This document shows, piece by piece, positions 18,271-26,537 of a DNA stretch of 64,000 bases (its first letter is position 1; the number at the start of each line of letters is the position of its first letter). A program made the position numbers and the translations under genes. The notes under the pieces are model-generated. The model saw nothing but the letters and a program-made list of their open reading frames with translations. It had not been told where the DNA came from and searched no databases. This DNA comes from UTCFX2 sp963788305 (GTDB lineage Bacteria; Chloroflexota; Anaerolineae; Anaerolineales; UBA4823). The DNA is taken from positions 71,631 to 135,630 of the forward strand of contig CAWBGK010000009.1 in the NCBI GenBank assembly GCA_963788305.1. Reading direction: 5' to 3'.

Positions 18271-18954
18271 TGTGAAGCACCATAGATAACCAATGACTTG
18301 ACTAGTCCCGCAAACTTTTCGCGGTAAACCGATCCGGTTGGAAAAAGCAGGTGTAGTTCCGCTTCGGTCAACAGACGGTGCGATTGAGCAAGCGCCCTGG
18401 CGGCAGCCACGTCGGGAATTCTCGAATACCAGCCCAGGTTAAAACGTCGGATCAGGCTGACCCTCATCACCAGCGGGAAGAAGTGGAAGAATGGCACCAG
18501 AAAATGTGGCTCAAGGGGAAATTTGTAGTTAGGAGTCTGGATAAAGAAAAAACTGCCAATCCGTTGAACCTCTTCTGCCATCTTCGCCTGCGCCGACCAT
18601 GTTCCCAGATGCTCGATTACCGAGTTAGAGAAGACAACACAGAACTGCCGGTTTCGAAATTCGGGTAAACAGGTGGCATCGCCAACAAATCTATGAAAAT
18701 TCGGCCGATTTACTTCAATCGGATAGGAGTTTAACAAAGTGATATCTACCTCGTTCGCGTCGGTCAGCTCCATCATGTTCCCAAAATATTTCTTCTCCGC
18801 CAAGGTCCAGGATTTGAACCGGACGCGGCAGCGGGGCAATAAGATTCAGGAATAATTTAAAACGGCGTTGGCGCATAGAAGTAGCAAGGGTGCCAGCGGT
18901 GCGATGATCAACCAGTCGCCGCATGAAACGAGGCATTCCCGTGCCAGCATTCAT
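18267..18954 (-). CDS. Class I SAM-dependent methyltransferase, frameshifted
   Basis: Two frames give one ~228-residue methyltransferase after removal of one base near 18795. The SAM-binding motif I is VQILDLGG. Later segments are VGDATCLPEF (acidic loop and motif II) and CVVFSNSVIEHLGTW, typical of Methyltransf_11/UbiE-like enzymes acting on small molecules or glycans. A hydrophobic HFLVPFFHFFPLVMR stretch in the C-terminal part is found in methyltransferases of surface-polysaccharide clusters. The substrate is unknown. It overlaps the xylanase start by ATGA, so the two are coupled. Confidence 0.75.
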
Positions 18955-19039
18955 TTCAGGGAGGTGATTTGTCTAAAACCCATCAGATAATTTAACATCT
19001 GGAGATTCCGGCTGACATAATTTCCCACAAGCCTTGCAA

Positions 19040-19121
19040 TGGGGAAGACGGGGGTCGAACCCGTACGCCTTTCGGCACATGATCCTAAGTCATGCCTGTC
19101 TGCCAGTTCCAGCACTTCCCC
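19040..19121 (-). tRNA. tRNA-Leu (anticodon TAG)
   Basis: The minus strand folds into a class II tRNA. The acceptor GGGGAAG pairs with CTTCCCC, with discriminator A. The D-arm region is CTGGAACTGGCAGAC. The anticodon stem CATGA/TCATG closes loop CTTAGGA, giving TAG. The long variable arm is TGCC-GAAA-GGCG, and the T-arm is ACGGG-TTCGACC-CCCGT. The terminal CCA is not encoded. It reads CUN, mainly CUA, leucine codons. Confidence 0.96.
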
Positions 19122-19499
19122 GGGGTTACACCAAGCTTGCTTGTATTTGCATGTCAATTTTGTTAAAAAAACTACTTCACTATTCGCATCGCCTTAGATA
19201 AAATCTCACCGTTAATCTTAGTGCGCACAATTTTAACACCAGTTCTCCTAAGTCGCAATCAAGTTCTTCTGAGTCAATGTCTGAGTCTATGTCTGAGTCT
19301 ATGTCTGAATCTATCTCTTGAATAAAATCCGATGCGAGTTATTCCTTGTTGTTGAAGGAATTAATCCAGGCAAGATTTCATTGTTGGCAGAACCTGAATA
19401 CTAGATCACAATGAACTTATATTAAATTCCGTGTAAAATGGATGACAGGAAAAGGGAAAGCCAATTATTAGAGATTCCATAAGATTATCGACGGTAACG
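19122..19499. other. Intergenic region with a 12-bp tandem repeat
   Basis: This is a 378-bp AT-rich gap between tRNA-Leu and the glycosyltransferase. Apart from the tandem repeat listed separately I see no gene, no clear promoter with both boxes and no convincing terminator. A short frame between stops at 19199 and 19318 encodes a Ser-rich peptide but has no start codon. Confidence 0.6.
19268..19315 (+). repeat. Four tandem copies of a 12-bp unit (TCTGAGTCTATG)
   Basis: Four head-to-tail copies occupy 19268-19279, 19280-19291, 19292-19303 and 19304-19315. Units 2 and 3 are identical, while units 1 and 4 differ at one and two positions. In one frame the repeat reads Ser-Glu-Ser-Met, and the frame closes with TGA at 19318. 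No start codon opens it, so it is either a gene remnant or a non-coding satellite. Confidence 0.85.
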
Positions 19500-21296
19500 A
19501 TGCATCGAACCAAATTGGGATTCATTTCAGGAAATTTGAAAGATCTATTCTTATTCTTTGGAGCGCTTCTGTTCGTTGCAATTGGCATGGTTTTGCTTCT
19601 GGATGCGAAAAGGTTCTCTGACATTCTTATCGGTCATGCCCAACACACTCTTAATGCCGAATTTACCATGCAGCGCTCCGCAGAAATGGTCCTTCAAGAA
19701 ACGTTTTCCCAAACACCATTTCGCTTTCGGCTTGTAGGAACATTCTTAACGGTTACCGGAATAGCGCTCTTTTTATTTAGAATGGCTATCTTCAAAATCA
19801 TTCAAGAAATGCCGGCTGATACAGCACTTGTATTTTATTATGCGAAGAAGCAAATTCGTTCGATGTCACGTAGGGATTCTTTAACTCTTTTTTCTCTAAT
19901 GGTTATTGCTTTAGGATTACGTCTACAATTCCTTAATCAGCCTATTCGAGGGGATGAAGCCGCCACATACCTTTATTTTGCGTCGCGCCCATTGTATATT
20001 GCCCTTTCTTACTACCCGGTCCCTAATAACCATCTTTTTTACACGTTTCTCGTAAACATAGTCTCGAAAATAGGATTCCAACCAGAGATCATACGCATGC
20101 CATCATTGATAGCTGGATTCTTATTGATACCTGTTACTTATTGCCTTGGCAAGAGACTGTTCTCATCCAGCGTTGGGCTAATGGCAGCGGCACTTGTGAC
20201 TACGTCATCATATCTTATCGAGTATTCTACACTCGCACGTGGTTATACAACCCAAACATTTCTCTCGTTACTGGGGATTTTTATTGCGACCTATTTGATT
20301 ACCCAAAACAATCGCTTTCTACTACTATTATTTTGGGGGACATGGACACTTGCTTTTTATACAATACCTCCTACCCTGTATATATTTTTAGGAACAATTG
20401 CATGGATGGGTCTGATTGCTTTTAAGAACCGGAAGACTGAAAAAACCGGGGTTCAACCAGACCAAATAATTGGTTTATCTTTTGCAATTGGATTTACAAC
20501 AGTCTTTTTGTATATTCCCGTCATTTTGCTTTCAGGACCCGAATCGATCCTTTGGAATCGATTCGTTATACCATTAGACTGGACACAGTTTTTTGTAGGA
20601 ATTGGCCCGTCACTATATTCAACATTACAGCTTTTTCATCGTGATTTGCCTTATATTGTTGTTGCAGCATTGATATTTGGATTTTTTATTTCGCTCGGGA
20701 TACTACTGCGACAAAAATCAATCTACGCGCTGCTTCCAATCGTAATCCTGGCGGGGTGCACGGGACTTGTCGTAATTCAACGTGTGGTTCCATTCGAACG
20801 CGTTTGGATTTTTCTCATTCCCATATACTTGATCTTCTCATCGCAAGGTTTACACCAGATTCTGACGTATTTGCATGTGGCTGACCAGCATATACTAACA
20901 GGATTCGGCATTCTAATAGCGGTATTATCGATCATCCTTCTCAAATCTCCCTCTATCACCAATTCGATCGACGACACAATGATTGCAGCTGAACCGATCG
21001 CACAATATTTAAAGAACAATATCCGCGAAGAAGATCGAGTTTTTAATCCAAATTCGATGGTTGTCTATTATATGAGATTATATGGTGTGCCTGAGTCATC
21101 GATTGTTTATGAGCCTTCTGAACAAGCGTCAAGATTTTGGATTATATGGGCGGAGGATCATCCACCGGTCGATGGCATCCAACCTGACCAGGCTGCCGAT
21201 CACTACTTAAGTGAGAAATTTCCCGATTTGTCGTCAAAAGTGCTTGTAAAAAGATTTTCGGATGCAAGACTTTATCTATTGAGTATATCCAAGTAA
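19500..21296 (+). CDS. GT-C type glycosyltransferase (GT39/PMT_2-like), polytopic membrane protein
   Basis: This 598-residue protein has roughly a dozen hydrophobic segments and a C-terminal extracytoplasmic part. The first outer loop after the third helix carries RGDEAATYLYF, the acidic motif expected of GT-C enzymes that use lipid-phosphate sugar donors. EYSTLARGYTTQTFLSLLG matches the PMT_2 region. The acceptor (protein or lipid) is unknown. The N-terminus has an extra two-helix region (residues ~15-105) before the GT-C core. Base composition is AT-richer than the genes from 24 kb onward, which could reflect transfer. It stands alone on the plus strand. Confidence 0.8.
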   Translation: MHRTKLGFISGNLKDLFLFFGALLFVAIGMVLLLDAKRFSDILIGHAQHTLNAEFTMQRSAEMVLQETFSQTPFRFRLVGTFLTVTGIALFLFRMAIFKIIQEMPADTALVFYYAKKQIRSMSRRDSLTLFSLMVIALGLRLQFLNQPIRGDEAATYLYFASRPLYIALSYYPVPNNHLFYTFLVNIVSKIGFQPEIIRMPSLIAGFLLIPVTYCLGKRLFSSSVGLMAAALVTTSSYLIEYSTLARGYTTQTFLSLLGIFIATYLITQNNRFLLLLFWGTWTLAFYTIPPTLYIFLGTIAWMGLIAFKNRKTEKTGVQPDQIIGLSFAIGFTTVFLYIPVILLSGPESILWNRFVIPLDWTQFFVGIGPSLYSTLQLFHRDLPYIVVAALIFGFFISLGILLRQKSIYALLPIVILAGCTGLVVIQRVVPFERVWIFLIPIYLIFSSQGLHQILTYLHVADQHILTGFGILIAVLSIILLKSPSITNSIDDTMIAAEPIAQYLKNNIREEDRVFNPNSMVVYYMRLYGVPESSIVYEPSEQASRFWIIWAEDHPPVDGIQPDQAADHYLSEKFPDLSSKVLVKRFSDARLYLLSISK

Positions 21297-21342
21297 GTAA
21301 TTAAATGTTGATATTAATATTTCCGAAAATAGATAGTGACGC

Positions 21343-21348
21343 TATAAT
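21343..21348 (+). promoter_or_regulatory. Possible -10 box for the small gene at 21378
   Basis: A perfect TATAAT lies 30 bp before the TTG start. The -35 (TTCCGA, 16-bp spacer) is weak. Confidence 0.35.
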
Positions 21349-21377
21349 TCACTGATCAAATTCACGGAGTATAGTTA

Positions 21378-21806
21378 TTGAGCAGGGTCATTCATACTGA
21401 AAGTGCAGGAAAAGATCGGACGCAATTATCGCGAGATATTCTGCGCGCACTCCACCAGCTGATGCGACAAAGCAAGGTGGATGAACAAACTCGCGACCTG
21501 GCTGCTTTCATTTCGCTCGCGTTGGATGATATCGCTAAGACCATCGACGCATCTGTCACAGCATGGGAAAAACGGGGATACTGGCTGAAAGCAGACAGAT
21601 TTCGGCTGGAATGGGAATGGTCGGAGAGGCTTGGAAGGAAAATCCGCGATGCATTGATGAGTGACGATTGGGACTCGGTCGCCTTGACATCGGCACAGGT
21701 GGCTGAAAAATTGAAAGGCATCCAGCTCCCAAAACGAGAGCCAATTACAATTCCGTGGAACGGTGCGTGGGAAAAATTACAGCTGACTAACCGACCACAG
21801 AGATAG
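21378..21806 (+). CDS. Conserved-looking hypothetical protein
   Basis: I do not recognise this 142-residue, mostly helical soluble protein. It has no signal peptide or Cys. Notable stretches are RALHQLMRQSKVDEQTRDL, a Trp-rich middle (RFRLEWEWSERLGRKIR), and IPWNGAWEKLQL near the end. The start is TTG at 21378, because no in-frame ATG lies upstream of the conserved-looking region. The 3' end overlaps the convergent radical SAM gene by 30 bp. Smooth amphipathic helices and codon use argue that it is real. Confidence 0.6.
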   Translation: MSRVIHTESAGKDRTQLSRDILRALHQLMRQSKVDEQTRDLAAFISLALDDIAKTIDASVTAWEKRGYWLKADRFRLEWEWSERLGRKIRDALMSDDWDSVALTSAQVAEKLKGIQLPKREPITIPWNGAWEKLQLTNRPQR

Positions 21807-22937
21807 CTGTTGCACTGGCTTTCTACCATTCAGAAGGACAAAGGGCAGCAGCCGTTCGACCGCGATCCCCAATTTCTTTAAATCAGATACAGACCTCACC
21901 ATACCAAAACGTCGAGCTGACAGGATAGCCTGAGCGTTTTTAGGACCGATCCCGGGCAGCCGAAGCAGGGTGGGGAGGTCTGCAAGGTTGATTTCGACTG
22001 GTTTCTCGGCGAGGTTTTGCCTTGCCCAGGCTAATTTTGGATCGACTTGCATGGGTAGATCTCCGCCGGATTCAAAAGGCAGATCTTCAAGTGAAAATCC
22101 ATAATCTCTCAGTAGAAACGAAGCTTGATAAAGTCGGTGTTCACGGATGTGAGAGGCCGGCGGCAGGTTTTCAAGAGGAGTATCCGGGACAGGATTGAAG
22201 GCAGAGTAATATGCCCTTTTCAAGTGATAGACGCGAATCAAGTGCTCGGTTGTGCTCAGCAACTCAAGGTCGCTCTCGCCCACGGCGCCTACAACAAACT
22301 GAGTAGTCATCGAAGGCCGCATCCCACCAGGACGGACTGGATCGAGTCTGGCGCGGACTTTTTCGACGGATTTCATCGGCTCAATCAGATCATCCAGAAA
22401 AGATTTATGAGGCGCCAGATCAACCAGGCGGTCAGGATTCGGCGCTTCCAGGTTGATTGAAACTCGGTTAGCAAGTTTCATCGACTGCTCGATCTGGTTG
22501 AATTCAGCGCCGGGCATGATCTTCAAGTGGATATACCCGCCAAAACGGTATTTTTTGCGGAGTATTTCAGCGGTCGCAATGATCTTGTCCTGCGTGCGCA
22601 GTCCACCACCGGCAACCCCAGAGCTGAGAAAAAGCCCTTCGACCACGCCTGCTCGGTGATAAGCCATGAAAGCCTTCGCCATTTCGTCCGGACTCAGCGT
22701 TGCCCGGCGGAAATCACGGCCCGCCCTGAAGGGACAGTAATTGCAGTCTTTCTCACAGGCTGAGGTGAGAAGGGTTTTCATAAGCGAGATCGTCCTGCCG
22801 TTCGGCATGACTGCCTGAGTTATGTTCAGGTCATCAAGATGGCGCGTCGAACCGAGCTGAACCGGGCAGTCATTTTCTTCTCCTGGCTCATACTGCATCT
22901 GGGAGGAGAGCTCACGCAAACGTTCGAATGGATCCAT
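21777..22937 (-). CDS. Radical SAM protein with C-terminal helix-hairpin-helix (putative DNA modification/repair, rSAM_link_UDG type)
   Basis: This 386-residue protein has a radical SAM barrel with CxxxCxxC in SACEKDCNYCPFRAG (residues ~60-74) and a C-terminal HhH DNA-binding motif LLRLPGIGPKNAQAILSARR (residues ~332-351). This layout, including MKTLLTSACEKDCNYC and FLSSGVAGGG, matches the family usually named putative DNA modification/repair radical SAM protein. It is often linked to a uracil-DNA-glycosylase-family partner, which I do not see within this window. Its reaction is not established. A textbook sigma-70 promoter with a ~100-nt leader drives it. Confidence 0.9.
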   Translation of the reverse strand: MDPFERLRELSSQMQYEPGEENDCPVQLGSTRHLDDLNITQAVMPNGRTISLMKTLLTSACEKDCNYCPFRAGRDFRRATLSPDEMAKAFMAYHRAGVVEGLFLSSGVAGGGLRTQDKIIATAEILRKKYRFGGYIHLKIMPGAEFNQIEQSMKLANRVSINLEAPNPDRLVDLAPHKSFLDDLIEPMKSVEKVRARLDPVRPGGMRPSMTTQFVVGAVGESDLELLSTTEHLIRVYHLKRAYYSAFNPVPDTPLENLPPASHIREHRLYQASFLLRDYGFSLEDLPFESGGDLPMQVDPKLAWARQNLAEKPVEINLADLPTLLRLPGIGPKNAQAILSARRFGMVRSVSDLKKLGIAVERLLPFVLLNGRKPVQQLSLWSVSQL

Positions 22938-23341
22938 GATCGTCGAAGATAATTGAATTAAAATTTAATTCAAATCGATTCAATTAATCTTTCAGCCCAT
23001 TCATTCCCATAATTATTAAGAAAAAAGAACAGGCGTATATTCCATTATAGCACAATAGTTCTATTCTGACAATGCTTCCTAAGGTTATTTATGTTCATAA
23101 ACTGTTAGGGATGAATAGAAGCTTACAAGATCAATGATGGAATTTGATTAAAGAGGTTCGCGTGACAGGAGCAGGGAGGTCGTGTGAGAAAGACATATTC
23201 CTGGTAATAAAGAAACCTTTGGACTTGATGATTAATACTTTTTTGATTTGCATATAAAACATTTCTGTGAGATTTTTATCAGAATTCGACAGCAGGGGGG
23301 CATTTTTGGGGTTTTCCTTCAGAAATTATGAAAAACCAGTA
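22938..23341. other. Intergenic region between radical SAM gene and recombinase gene
   Basis: This AT-rich stretch of about 400 bp lies between two divergent genes. It holds the strong promoter for the radical SAM gene and, at its right end, leads into the dif-like palindrome. I see no other open reading frame or RNA fold I can support. A G6 run (23295-23300) followed by T5 and GGGG is present, but I cannot assign it. Confidence 0.6.
23044..23072 (-). promoter_or_regulatory. Sigma-70 promoter of the radical SAM gene
   Basis: Minus strand: -35 TTGTCA (23072-23067), exactly 17-bp spacer, -10 TATAAT (23049-23044) with an upstream TGC extended element. Transcription should start near 23037, giving a leader of about 100 nt. 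Confidence 0.8.
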
Positions 23342-23373
23342 ATGGTATTGATAAGTATTATTATCAATACCAT
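23342..23373. other. Perfect palindrome with Xer/dif architecture (11-6-11)
   Basis: GGTATTGATAA (23344-23354) and TTATCAATACC (23361-23371) are perfect inverted 11-bp arms around an asymmetric 6-bp centre GTATTA (23355-23360). The symmetry extends two more bases on each side. Xer recombination sites have 11-bp arms and a 6-8 bp centre. The inner ends ATAA and TTAT match those of the E. coli dif site. The site lies 40 bp before the start of a tyrosine recombinase gene, as difSL lies next to xerS in streptococci. It also occupies the -35 region of the recombinase promoter, so binding could autoregulate. Alternatives are a plain operator or an integration site. No plus-strand gene ends nearby that would need a terminator here. 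Confidence 0.6.
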
Positions 23374-23384
23374 GATTATTTTTA

Positions 23385-23393
23385 TGCTATAAT
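23385..23393 (+). promoter_or_regulatory. Extended -10 promoter of the recombinase gene
   Basis: TGCTATAAT is a perfect extended -10, placing the transcription start about 12 bp before the ATG. The expected -35 position (around 23365-23370) falls inside the right arm of the palindrome and does not resemble TTGACA. Confidence 0.6.
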
Positions 23394-23412
23394 TACAGTT
23401 TGAGTTTCACAT

Positions 23413-24429
23413 ATGTTAAAAAACTTCGACAATACGTCTATTGATCAGGCAATTTCTTTATATATCAATTCTGTCGCTCTATCTCGGAGTCCTAATACAG
23501 CGCGATCCTACCGGAACGCTCTGAACGCTTTCAGGATAGTCCTGGAAGGTAAAAGTCTTATCCCTGAGGAAACACCAATCAGCGAGCTGCCTGAAGATGC
23601 AGTCAGCTGGTTTGCGCAATCGCTCAAACTTAATACTCCGGCGACGGAACAGCTTTACCTGACTGCCGTCGCCGGTTTTTTTGAATTTTTGTCCGCCGAG
23701 CAGCTTGCAGAGCCAAATCTGCCGCGCATTCGGCTTTTGATACGCCAAAGAGCCCGAAAACCTGGCCAGCGGCTGCCGCAATTTCCTCAAAATGACATTG
23801 ATATTACCATTGAATATGCTATTAATCTTGCATTTCAAACTTATGAATCACCCAACGAACAATTGATCCTTATGCGCGATCGAGCCTTCATATTGGTACT
23901 GGCTGATACCGGTCTGCGGGTCCATGAAGCCTGCGGTTTACGGCGTGGAGACCTGGATTGGAATGAACAAAAAGCTATTGTGATCGGAAAAGGAGATCGC
24001 CAGGCCGTTGTGCGCTTTTCATCCAGAAGCCTACACGCAATCAAGGATTACTTAACCGTCCGAAGCAAGCTTGACGGCGGCTCGGGTAAGCCGCTCCCAG
24101 CGCTTCCACTATTTGCGCGCCACGACCGCGGCGCCGGTAAAAAGATCAAGCCGATCACAACGGGTACCGGACGCAATATCATCCACCAACGCGTGAGTGA
24201 AGCGCTCGGCGCTGAAGCAGCCGATACGATCACACCGCACTCGTTCCGACATTATTTTGTCACGACAGTGCTGCGAGGCTCGGGGGGAAATCTCAAAATG
24301 GCCCAGGAGCTCGCCAGACATCGAAACATTGCGGTCACCCAACGCTATGCGCATCTTTCAAATGATGAGCTTGACAAGACCTACGAACAGATCTTCGAAT
24401 CAAAGGATGCCAAGCCCGATGAGGATTAG
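23413..24429 (+). CDS. Tyrosine recombinase of the XerC/XerD family
   Basis: This 338-residue site-specific recombinase has an N-terminal SAM-like core-binding domain (residues ~8-110, with SPNTARSYRNALNAF) and a catalytic domain (~125-330). All catalytic residues are visible: Arg in DTGLRVHEACGLR, Lys in VIGKGDRQAVV, His-x-x-Arg in PHSFRHYFV, the second His in ELARHRNIAVTQ, and the nucleophile Tyr in RYAHLSNDEL. Length is slightly above standard XerC/D (~300) because of an insert at residues ~217-245 (KLDGGSGKPLPALPLF). The perfect 11-6-11 palindrome just upstream makes this a candidate dimer-resolution recombinase, possibly acting alone like XerS or XerH. The 5' leader is very short, with no clear Shine-Dalgarno sequence. 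Confidence 0.9.
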   Translation: MLKNFDNTSIDQAISLYINSVALSRSPNTARSYRNALNAFRIVLEGKSLIPEETPISELPEDAVSWFAQSLKLNTPATEQLYLTAVAGFFEFLSAEQLAEPNLPRIRLLIRQRARKPGQRLPQFPQNDIDITIEYAINLAFQTYESPNEQLILMRDRAFILVLADTGLRVHEACGLRRGDLDWNEQKAIVIGKGDRQAVVRFSSRSLHAIKDYLTVRSKLDGGSGKPLPALPLFARHDRGAGKKIKPITTGTGRNIIHQRVSEALGAEAADTITPHSFRHYFVTTVLRGSGGNLKMAQELARHRNIAVTQRYAHLSNDELDKTYEQIFESKDAKPDED

Positions 24430-24617
24430 AAATCCCCATTCTAACACTGATAGAAATCAAACTCGAGCTCCCCTACCCTATCCTGGTTCATCCAAGGAAT
24501 TTCATTATTATCCATCTCCAAATTTCAGGATATTTGTCACTGTATCTTCCTTCAAAAAAAAAGTATGATACTTTGTGAATAAATTAACGATCTGTAGTCT
24601 CCAGGTCAGAGGGAAAT

Positions 24618-26189
24618 ATGGCATTCAACCACGCATCAGAAGGTGAAGATCCGAGGATACTCACACTCCGATCTCACCGCGAAATTGCCCGAATGGGCGG
24701 CGGCGAGAAGCGAATCGATGTCCAACACAGCAAGGGGAAATTAACCGCTCGAGAGCGCCTTGATTTGCTGCTCAACTCAGGTACATTCAATGAGCTTGAA
24801 CCCTTCATAACAGCCCCAGGCGATGAAATGGGTCTCGCGACCGAGAAATACCCGGGCGACGGCGTTGTTACCGGTTATGGCCAGATTGAAGGGCGAACGG
24901 TGTACGTCTATTCGCAGGATTTCACCGTTTACGGTGGTACCTTGAGCATGATGCAAGGTCATAAAATCTGCAGGGTGATGGACCTGGCGGTCCGAAACGG
25001 CGTTCCTATTATCGGGCTGATCAACTCCGGCGGCGCCAGGATCCAGGAGGGCGTCAAAAGCCTGGGCGCCTATGCGGAAATATTCAGGCGGAACGCTCAA
25101 TATTCAGGAGTCATCCCGCAGATCAGCGTGATGTTAGGCCCGTGCGCCGGCGGAGCAGCTTATTCTCCGGCTCTGACCGATCTGATCATCATGGTAGACA
25201 AACATTCGTTCATGTTTCTGACGGGACCGGAAGTCATCAAGGGCATGACCGGAGAAATCGTTGACGCAGAAGCCCTGGGCGGAGCTGCAGTTCACAACAC
25301 GATGACCGGCACATCGCATTTCATCACAAAAGACGAGCGTGAAGCATTGGAGCTGACGCGCAGGATCCTTGGATATTTTCCATCCAACAATGTTGAAAAT
25401 CCTCCCTGTTTGCAGTCCATAGACGATCCGATGCGGATGGACAGCGATTTAAACCACCTGATCCCGCAGGATGCCTATGAACCGTACAGCATGCACGACG
25501 TTATCCAGCATGTCGTCGACCGTGGATCATTTATTGAGATCCAACACGGATGGGCGATGAACGCAATTGTAGGCTTTTCCCGGATTGGCGGAAACAGCGT
25601 GGGGATCGTAGCACAGGAACCCAGCGTCATGGCCGGCGTCATCGACATCGATGCTTCGGACAAAATGGCTCAATTCGTAAGGATGTGCGACTGTTTCAAT
25701 ATCCCGATCGTCACATTTGTCGATTCTCCCGGGTTTCTCCCCGGGACACACCAGGAATACGGAGGGATCATCCGGCACGGCGCAAAAGTGCTGTACACGT
25801 TCTCAGAAGCCACAGTCCCTAAGATCACAGTGGTCACGCGCAAGGCGTACGGCGGTGCTTACGTCGTGATGGGCAGTAAATACCTCGGAACGGACGTCAC
25901 TTATGCCTGGCCGAGCGCTGAAATTGCGGTCATGGGCGCAGAAGGAGCTGTAAATATCCTCTTTAAGCGACAGATTGAGGCGGCACCAGATCCTGCCTCG
26001 GAGCGAAAGCGGCTTGTCGACGATTATCGCGAGCGATTCAATAATCCGTATTTTGCTGCCAGGGAAGGATATGTCGATGACATCATCGAGCCAAAAGAGA
26101 CGCGTCCGAAAATCATCGCTTCACTTGCAGCTTTGCGCGATAAGCAAGCATTCGCACCACCACGCAAACACGGGAATATCCCCGTTTGA
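24618..26189 (+). CDS. mmdA: Methylmalonyl-CoA decarboxylase alpha subunit (carboxyltransferase)
   Basis: This 523-residue biotin-dependent carboxyltransferase of the propionyl-CoA carboxylase beta/MmdA family has N-terminal GKLTARERLDLLLNSGTF, the acyl-CoA pocket INSGGARIQEGV, and GPCAGGAAYSPALTD. The C-terminal half shows VDSPGFLPGTHQEYGGIIRHGAK and ITVVTRKAYGGAYVVMGSK. Followed by OadG-like, biotin-carrier and OadB-like genes, it is read as the alpha subunit that moves CO2 from methylmalonyl-CoA (or a related acyl-CoA) to biotin. Without them, propionyl-CoA carboxylase would be the alternative. AGAGGGAAAT precedes the ATG. Confidence 0.9.
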   Translation: MAFNHASEGEDPRILTLRSHREIARMGGGEKRIDVQHSKGKLTARERLDLLLNSGTFNELEPFITAPGDEMGLATEKYPGDGVVTGYGQIEGRTVYVYSQDFTVYGGTLSMMQGHKICRVMDLAVRNGVPIIGLINSGGARIQEGVKSLGAYAEIFRRNAQYSGVIPQISVMLGPCAGGAAYSPALTDLIIMVDKHSFMFLTGPEVIKGMTGEIVDAEALGGAAVHNTMTGTSHFITKDEREALELTRRILGYFPSNNVENPPCLQSIDDPMRMDSDLNHLIPQDAYEPYSMHDVIQHVVDRGSFIEIQHGWAMNAIVGFSRIGGNSVGIVAQEPSVMAGVIDIDASDKMAQFVRMCDCFNIPIVTFVDSPGFLPGTHQEYGGIIRHGAKVLYTFSEATVPKITVVTRKAYGGAYVVMGSKYLGTDVTYAWPSAEIAVMGAEGAVNILFKRQIEAAPDPASERKRLVDDYRERFNNPYFAAREGYVDDIIEPKETRPKIIASLAALRDKQAFAPPRKHGNIPV

Positions 26190-26201
26190 AGCAGGCATCC
26201 A

Positions 26202-26537
26202 TTGACCGAAAACATGATTGCTGCACTTCAAATTACATTGATCGGGATGGGGCTGGTGTTTGCAGCAATCGTCCTGCTGTGGATCGTGATGGCGCTGCTG
26301 GTACGTTTTACACAAAGCCGTGAGACTTATTCGGATGTAAGCCCGATTGAAATAATTGCCGACGAGCAAGAAATCTTACACAAACGCGCGGCCGCTGCAG
26401 CAGTTGCGGCAGCGCTCGACCGGCGAGCTGACAGCATGACCCCGCATCCCTATCCGATACCGCCTACGCCAATCGTCAGCGCGTGGCAGGCCGTGCTTCG
26501 CACCCGCATGCTCACAAAAAGAAGGTTCAGATCATGA
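26202..26537 (+). CDS. OadG-like delta/gamma subunit of sodium-pump decarboxylase
   Basis: This 111-residue protein has a single N-terminal membrane helix (ITLIGMGLVFAAIVLLWIVMALL written in two halves: ITLIGMGLVF, then AAIVLLWIVMALL) and a cytoplasmic tail with an Ala-rich segment (KRAAAAAVAAALDRR) and a Pro-rich linker. This is the layout of OadG/MmdD subunits, which tether the carboxyltransferase to the membrane beta subunit. The start is TTG at 26202 or ATG at 26214. It ends in an ATGA overlap with the biotin-carrier gene, a sign of fixed stoichiometry. Confidence 0.8.
   Translation: MTENMIAALQITLIGMGLVFAAIVLLWIVMALLVRFTQSRETYSDVSPIEIIADEQEILHKRAAAAAVAAALDRRADSMTPHPYPIPPTPIVSAWQAVLRTRMLTKRRFRS

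Noticed and set aside
22125..22763. Plus-strand open frames within the radical SAM gene
   Set aside because: Antisense to a well-supported gene with intact motifs; no ribosome-binding site or recognisable domain.
23342..23373. Reading the palindrome as an intrinsic terminator
   Set aside because: No plus-strand gene ends within 1.5 kb upstream and the next minus-strand gene starts, rather than ends, to the left, so a terminator has nothing to terminate. Size and position fit a Xer site better.
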